From Bacillota bacterium (GTDB lineage Bacteria; Bacillota; Sulfobacillia; Symbiobacteriales; Symbiobacteriaceae): a stretch of 7,856 nucleotides of DNA. The translations under genes were made by a program, and so were the position numbers. Under the pieces are notes generated by a model, which did no database searches, was not told where the DNA came from, and saw only the letters and a list, made by a program, of their open reading frames with translations. Of the stretch, positions 4,977 to 7,856 are shown in pieces; the first letter of the stretch is position 1; every line of letters begins with the position of its first letter. Location of the stretch: contig JAQBPS010000655.1 in assembly GCA_028287415.1 (NCBI GenBank), positions 1-7,856 on the forward strand, given 5' to 3'.

Positions 4977-6641
4977 GTGAGTTCCGTGCCTGTCACCCGG
5001 TCACAGGTTCTTAGGCGATACCGCACCGTGCTGCGCGTCCTCTCCGGCTACGGCTTCGGCTTCCTTGCCGAGCACCTGGGGCTGAGGGGTTTACGTGTCG
5101 GGCGCTGGCTGCCCGGCGCCGGCCCCGAGCGGGAGGGGCGGGGGGATCGCCTGCGCCACGCCCTGGAGGAGCTGGGGCCTGCCTTTGTCAAATTGGGGCA
5201 GCTGCTCTCGATCCGCACCGACTTGCTGCCGCCGGATATCGTGCACGCCCTGGAGCGGCTTCAGGACCAGGTGGCGCCGGTCCCGTTCGAGCAGGTGCGG
5301 GCTGTGGTCGAGGCCGAGCTCGGCGCCCCCCTGGCGCAGCTGTTCACGGCCTTTGACCCGCAGCCGGTCGCGGCGGCCTCCCTGGGACAGGTACACCATG
5401 CCGTCCTGGCCGATGGGCAGGATGTGGTGGTCAAGGTGCAGCGGCCGGGCGTGGTCGCACAGATCGACCTTGACCTCCAGGTGTTGCGGGGCCTGGCGGC
5501 GCTGGCTGCCCGCCGCACCCAGTGGGGCCGGCAGTACGACCTGCCGGGCGCTGCCGCCGAGTTCGCCGCCACCCTGCGCGGCGAGCTGGACTACCAGCAG
5601 GAGGGGCGCAACGCGGAGCGGTTCCGGCGCAACTTTGAGGGCGATCCCGACGTCGCTTTTCCTGCCGTCTACTGGGATCACACGGCCACCCGGGTGCTTA
5701 CCTTGGAACGGGTACAGGGCATGCGGGTGACGGACCGGGCTGCGCTGGTGCACGCTGGCATCGCTCCGGCTGATGTCGCCCGCAGGCTGGCGGGGGCAGT
5801 GTTCCGGATGGTGCTGCGGGATGGGTTTGTCCACGCGGATCCCCATCCCGGCAACCTGTTTGTGCTGTCGAGCGGCGCCATCGCCTTCGTCGACTTCGGC
5901 ATGGTCGGCGAGCTGACAGACACTATGCGCGCAAATGTGGTAGACTATGTCCTGGGCGTGGTTTCGGGCGATTCCGACCAGGTGGTGCAGGCGATTCTGC
6001 GCATGGGCGTGGTGCGGCGCGAGGGCAACACGGTCGCCCTGCGGCGGGCAGTCGAACGAATTCAGCGCAAGTACGGCGAGGTTCCGCTGCGGCAGGTGCA
6101 GCTGGGCCCCGCCCTGCGGGACACCATGGCCATGGCCCGCCAGTTCGAGATCACCCTGCCGAGCGGCTATGTGATCCTCCTGAAAGCGCTGACGACGCTC
6201 GAGTCAGTGGCCCGGCAGATCGATCCGGACGCCACCCTGATCGGCCTGGCAGCGCCTTACGCAGAGTTGGTGCTGGAGGGGCGGTTCAAGCCGGACCGGT
6301 TGCTGCCGGAGCTGGGGCGCAACCTGGCTGATGCGGGGCGCCACGCACTGCGCCTCCCCCGCCAGGTCAGTCGGGTGCTGTCGCTCATGGAGGAGGGGGA
6401 GTGGAAGCTCTCCATCGACCATAGCGGCCTGGCACCGGGCGTCCAGAAGCTAACAGCGATTGCCAACCGGCTGGCGATCGCGATTCTGCTGGCCAGCCTG
6501 ATCATCGGGACGGCGCTGGTGAGCAGCGGCTCCAGCGGCTCCTTTCTCCGCCAGTACCCGGTTGCGGATGTCGGCTTCGTCCTGATTGGGGCTGTCGGAC
6601 TCTGGCTGATCGTGTCGATCTACGGGTCGGGGCGCTCCTGA
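4977..6641 (+). CDS. ubiB: ABC1/UbiB-like atypical kinase with two C-terminal membrane helices
   Basis: A member of the UbiB/AarF/ADCK family of protein-kinase-like ATPases. In other bacteria these support isoprenoid quinone synthesis or lipid handling at the membrane; the substrate here is unknown. Family motifs are all present in the 554 residues: KLGQ (72-75, in GPAFVKLGQLLSIR), Ala-rich loop AAAS (132-135), nucleotide-binding lysine K153 in VVVKVQRP, ELDYQQEGRNAERF (203-216), catalytic HADPHPGN (286-293) and metal-binding DFG (306-308). Two hydrophobic helices at about 499-518 and 531-549 would anchor it to the membrane. No key residue is missing. The start is uncertain: GTG 4977 has AGGAGGG thirteen bases upstream, while GTG 4986 has AGGTGAG at 4975-4981, four to five bases upstream, and would remove three residues. 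Since such a Gram-positive probably uses menaquinone, the name ubiB marks the family, not ubiquinone synthesis. Confidence 0.93.
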   Translation: MSSVPVTRSQVLRRYRTVLRVLSGYGFGFLAEHLGLRGLRVGRWLPGAGPEREGRGDRLRHALEELGPAFVKLGQLLSIRTDLLPPDIVHALERLQDQVAPVPFEQVRAVVEAELGAPLAQLFTAFDPQPVAAASLGQVHHAVLADGQDVVVKVQRPGVVAQIDLDLQVLRGLAALAARRTQWGRQYDLPGAAAEFAATLRGELDYQQEGRNAERFRRNFEGDPDVAFPAVYWDHTATRVLTLERVQGMRVTDRAALVHAGIAPADVARRLAGAVFRMVLRDGFVHADPHPGNLFVLSSGAIAFVDFGMVGELTDTMRANVVDYVLGVVSGDSDQVVQAILRMGVVRREGNTVALRRAVERIQRKYGEVPLRQVQLGPALRDTMAMARQFEITLPSGYVILLKALTTLESVARQIDPDATLIGLAAPYAELVLEGRFKPDRLLPELGRNLADAGRHALRLPRQVSRVLSLMEEGEWKLSIDHSGLAPGVQKLTAIANRLAIAILLASLIIGTALVSSGSSGSFLRQYPVADVGFVLIGAVGLWLIVSIYGSGRS

Positions 6642-6693
6642 CAAGGCGGGGTCGATTCCATCGGATTCCTTCGCCAGACAGCCTGCTGCTCGG

Positions 6694-6723
6694 TTGACAA
6701 AAGAAGCCAAGACTCTATATAAT
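6694..6723 (+). promoter_or_regulatory. Sigma-A-type promoter for yceD-rpmF
   Basis: TTGACA (6694-6699) and TATAAT (6718-6723) are both perfect consensus hexamers, 18 bases apart. An overlapping TATATA at 6716 would give 16. The sequence is clearly AT-richer than its surroundings. Expected transcription start is near 6730, leaving a leader of about 50 bases. The leader holds two small stems, GGGG/CCCC (6743-6746 with 6750-6753) and CTCG/CGAG (6754-6757 with 6763-6766), just before the yceD ribosome binding site. Confidence 0.88.
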
Positions 6724-6783
6724 ACTTGATGTGCCTTCAGGCGGGGAAACCCCCTCGTGGGCCGAGTGAGAGGTGAGTGTAAA

Positions 6784-7320
6784 ATGCGGGTCGACGTCGC
6801 CGAACTCAAGCTGGACGCAGGCAGCCACAAGACCGTTCCGGTCGAGGTTGCGGTTGAACCGGTGGAAATCGGTGGTGAGTCCGTGAAGTTCGATCGCCCG
6901 TTTAAGGGCGAGGCGGAAATCTGGAACGCTGGTGACCGACTGCTGGTGCGTGCAACGCTCTCGGGTGAGGCACAGCTGCCGTGCAGTCGTTGCCTGACGA
7001 CTTTCAGTTTGCCGCTGGAGACCTCGTTCGAGGAAGAGTTTATTGAGGGAAAGCCCGGGCCGGATGACGACGAGGCCGAGACTGGTCGGACCGTCACCTA
7101 CTATACGGGGGACGCAATTGACCTTTCGGAGACGCTCCGCGACAACGTCCTGCTGGAGTTGCCCATGCAGCCCCTCTGTCGGGAGGACTGCCAGGGTATC
7201 TGCCCGACATGCGGCACCAACCGGAATGAAGGCGCGTGCTCCTGCGTCGAAACAACCTCTGTTGACCCCCGATTTGCGGCGCTGGAAAAACTGCTCCGTA
7301 AGCCGGATTCCAACTCATAG
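6784..7320 (+). CDS. yceD: YceD/YlbN family (DUF177) protein
   Basis: A 178-residue cytosolic protein of the DUF177 family, which nearly always precedes rpmF and, in E. coli and plants, has been linked to 23S rRNA accumulation or processing. The N-terminal part is beta-rich; the mid segment GEAQLPCSRCLTTFSLPLETSFEEEF (62-86 region) is the recognisable family core with C67 and C70. An acidic stretch follows (93-99, PDDDEAE), then DLSETLRDNVLLELPMQPLC (113-132). The C-terminal cysteines C132, C136, C140, C143, C152 and C154 (LCREDCQGIC, PTCG, CSC) look like a metal-binding cluster typical of Gram-positive members. ATG 6784 is chosen over in-frame GTG 6757: AGGTGAG at 6771-6777 is six bases upstream, and the family begins near this methionine. 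It lies 74 bases before rpmF and downstream of its own promoter. Confidence 0.95.
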   Translation: MRVDVAELKLDAGSHKTVPVEVAVEPVEIGGESVKFDRPFKGEAEIWNAGDRLLVRATLSGEAQLPCSRCLTTFSLPLETSFEEEFIEGKPGPDDDEAETGRTVTYYTGDAIDLSETLRDNVLLELPMQPLCREDCQGICPTCGTNRNEGACSCVETTSVDPRFAALEKLLRKPDSNS

Positions 7321-7330
7321 TCAAATTCCC

Positions 7331-7371
7331 CCCGGGACACGGCTCCCGGGTCCGTCAGCTAAACTGACGGA
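7331..7371 (+). promoter_or_regulatory. Two abutting hairpins between yceD and rpmF
   Basis: A 7-bp stem CCCGGGA/TCCCGGG (7331-7337 with 7344-7350) is followed with no gap by a perfect 8-bp stem TCCGTCAG/CTGACGGA (7351-7358 with 7364-7371). Neither is followed by a T-run, so they are not ordinary terminators. They sit about six bases before the rpmF ribosome binding region and may stabilise or process the mRNA or serve as a protein-binding leader for L32. Function is inferred only from position. Confidence 0.6.
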
Positions 7372-7394
7372 GAATCGAAAGGGGTGTAATCAGC

Positions 7395-7589
7395 ATGGCG
7401 GTTCCGAAGAAGAAGATGTCCAAGGCCCGTCGGGATTCCCGGCGCGCGAACTGGCGGCTCGTGGCTCCGAACCTAAGCATCTGCCCGAATTGTAAGGCTC
7501 CCACGATGCCCCACCGGGTCTGCCCGACTTGTGGTCAGTACCAGGGTCGGCAGATCGTGAATATGGAGTCTGAGGCGGCTGCGGAGTAA
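7395..7589 (+). CDS. rpmF: Large ribosomal subunit protein bL32
   Basis: A 64-residue basic protein of the 50S subunit. It opens with the universal MAVPKKKMSKARRDSRRANW and has the zinc-type form of L32 with CPNC (C30, C33) and CPTC (C43, C46); many bacteria also carry a zinc-free paralogue. KAPTMPHRVCPTCGQYQGRQI is characteristic. Start ATG 7395 is preceded by AAAGGGGTG (7378-7386). It follows yceD and is probably co-transcribed from the 6694 promoter. A terminator follows 16 bases after the stop. Confidence 0.98.
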   Translation: MAVPKKKMSKARRDSRRANWRLVAPNLSICPNCKAPTMPHRVCPTCGQYQGRQIVNMESEAAAE

Positions 7590-7605
7590 GTACATGGCAC
7601 ACGGC

Positions 7606-7633
7606 AAGCAGGGGGCTGAGGCTCCCTGCTTTT
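7606..7633 (+). terminator. Intrinsic terminator after rpmF
   Basis: AAGCAGGG (7606-7613) pairs with CCCTGCTT (7624-7631). The stem extends inward through a G-T, a G-C and a C-G pair to an 11-bp stem with a TGAG loop. Four T residues (7630-7633) form the tail, partly within the stem. Confidence 0.88.
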
Positions 7634-7646
7634 CCGCGTCTTGGGC

Positions 7647-7729
7647 TTGATAAAATACATATCAGGTACCCCCATAAAATATTAGTTGCAACCGAAACGT
7701 ATCGTAACACTGGTTATATTTGCCAGTGT
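7647..7729 (+). promoter_or_regulatory. AT-rich regulatory stretch ahead of the exported-protein gene
   Basis: This segment is strikingly AT-rich compared with everything around it. ATAAAATA occurs twice, at 7650-7657 and 7674-7681. GTTGCAAC (7685-7692) is a perfect palindrome, and GGTACC (7665-7670) another. ACACTGG (7707-7713) and CCAGTGT (7723-7729) form an inverted repeat with a 9-base spacer that contains the -10-like TATATT (7715-7720). I find no sigma-A -35 at proper distance from any candidate -10. CATAAAATA at 7673-7681 resembles the -10 of sporulation sigma factors E or K, but no well-spaced -35 accompanies it. A promoter with an overlapping operator is likely; its class is open. 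Confidence 0.5.
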
Positions 7730-7772
7730 ACGCTGTCCGGGGGAGGGCGCGTTATATCGAAGGAGGCCGGTT

Positions 7773-7856
7773 ATGGGTACGGGTCGAAGGATTGCGATTG
7801 TGTTTGCGGCGGCAACGTTGATGCTGTGGCAGGCGATGCCTGCGGCATGGGCGTCC
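7773..7856 (+). CDS. Exported protein, N-terminal fragment (cut by window edge)
   Basis: Only 28 codons are visible, open to the right edge. ATG 7773 has AGGAGG (7761-7766) six bases upstream. The translation begins MGTGRRIAIVFAAATLMLWQ and continues to PAAWAS: two arginines, a hydrophobic core and an AWA-S type cleavage site, that is, a Sec signal peptide. The mature protein is off the window, so no function can be given. In many Clostridia the gene after rpmF is fapR or plsX; an exported product shows that this arrangement is broken here. Confidence 0.8.
   Translation, partial: MGTGRRIAIVFAAATLMLWQAMPAAWAS

Noticed and set aside
7331..7371. Possible c-di-AMP riboswitch fragment, because GTCAGCTAA resembles part of the ydaO consensus.
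   Set aside because: The rest of the consensus is missing and the segment is better explained as the loop side of a perfect 8-bp hairpin.
7655..7692. A FapR operator, expected because fapR-plsX often follows rpmF.
   Set aside because: The 17-bp ATTAGTACC-type inverted repeat is not present; only an isolated TTAG and an unrelated GGTACC occur.

Overview
The window is GC-rich, with strong G/C preference at third codon positions, AGGAGG-type ribosome binding sites, GTG and TTG starts, an S-layer-homology protein and a Firmicutes-type gene order. This suggests a high-GC Clostridia-like Firmicute. A Symbiobacterium relative is my guess from recall of such genomes, not from a search. The core rsmD, coaD, coiled-coil protein, PDZ-Lon protease (YlbL/SepM-like), ubiB-like gene, yceD, rpmF resembles the Bacillus subtilis ylbH-coaD-ylbL-ylbN-rpmF cluster. 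YlbJ/K and ylbM homologues are absent from this stretch, and an ABC1/UbiB-like kinase sits between ylbL and yceD.

Layout: (a) 2-808, the 3' part of a D12-class adenine-specific DNA methylase that enters from the left edge. (b) 809-966, a structured leader with alternative hairpins and a terminator-like stem. (c) 967-2016, a secreted cell-wall protein with three SLH domains and a C-terminal 3D domain. (d) 2017-2279, a multi-stem inverted-repeat element followed by a candidate small ORF not expected from the known cluster. (e) 2280-4922, a tight same-strand group of rsmD (TTG start), coaD (overlapping rsmD), a coiled-coil protein and a membrane-anchored PDZ-Lon protease, closed by an intrinsic terminator. 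(f) 4977-6641, the UbiB-like kinase. (g) 6694-7633, a sigma-A-type promoter, yceD, a tandem-hairpin spacer, rpmF and a terminator. (h) 7634-7772, an AT-rich regulatory stretch with several symmetric sequences. (i) 7773 to the right edge, the start of an exported protein.

All supported genes are on the plus strand. The central genes serve housekeeping roles: 16S rRNA methylation, coenzyme A synthesis, membrane proteolysis, and rRNA/L32 biology. The flanks (methylase, SLH-3D protein, truncated exported protein) look more accessory. I saw no CRISPR array, insertion sequence, tRNA or rRNA. No complete new multi-gene system is evident. The parts most worth a second look are the untranslated structures and the small ORF before rsmD.
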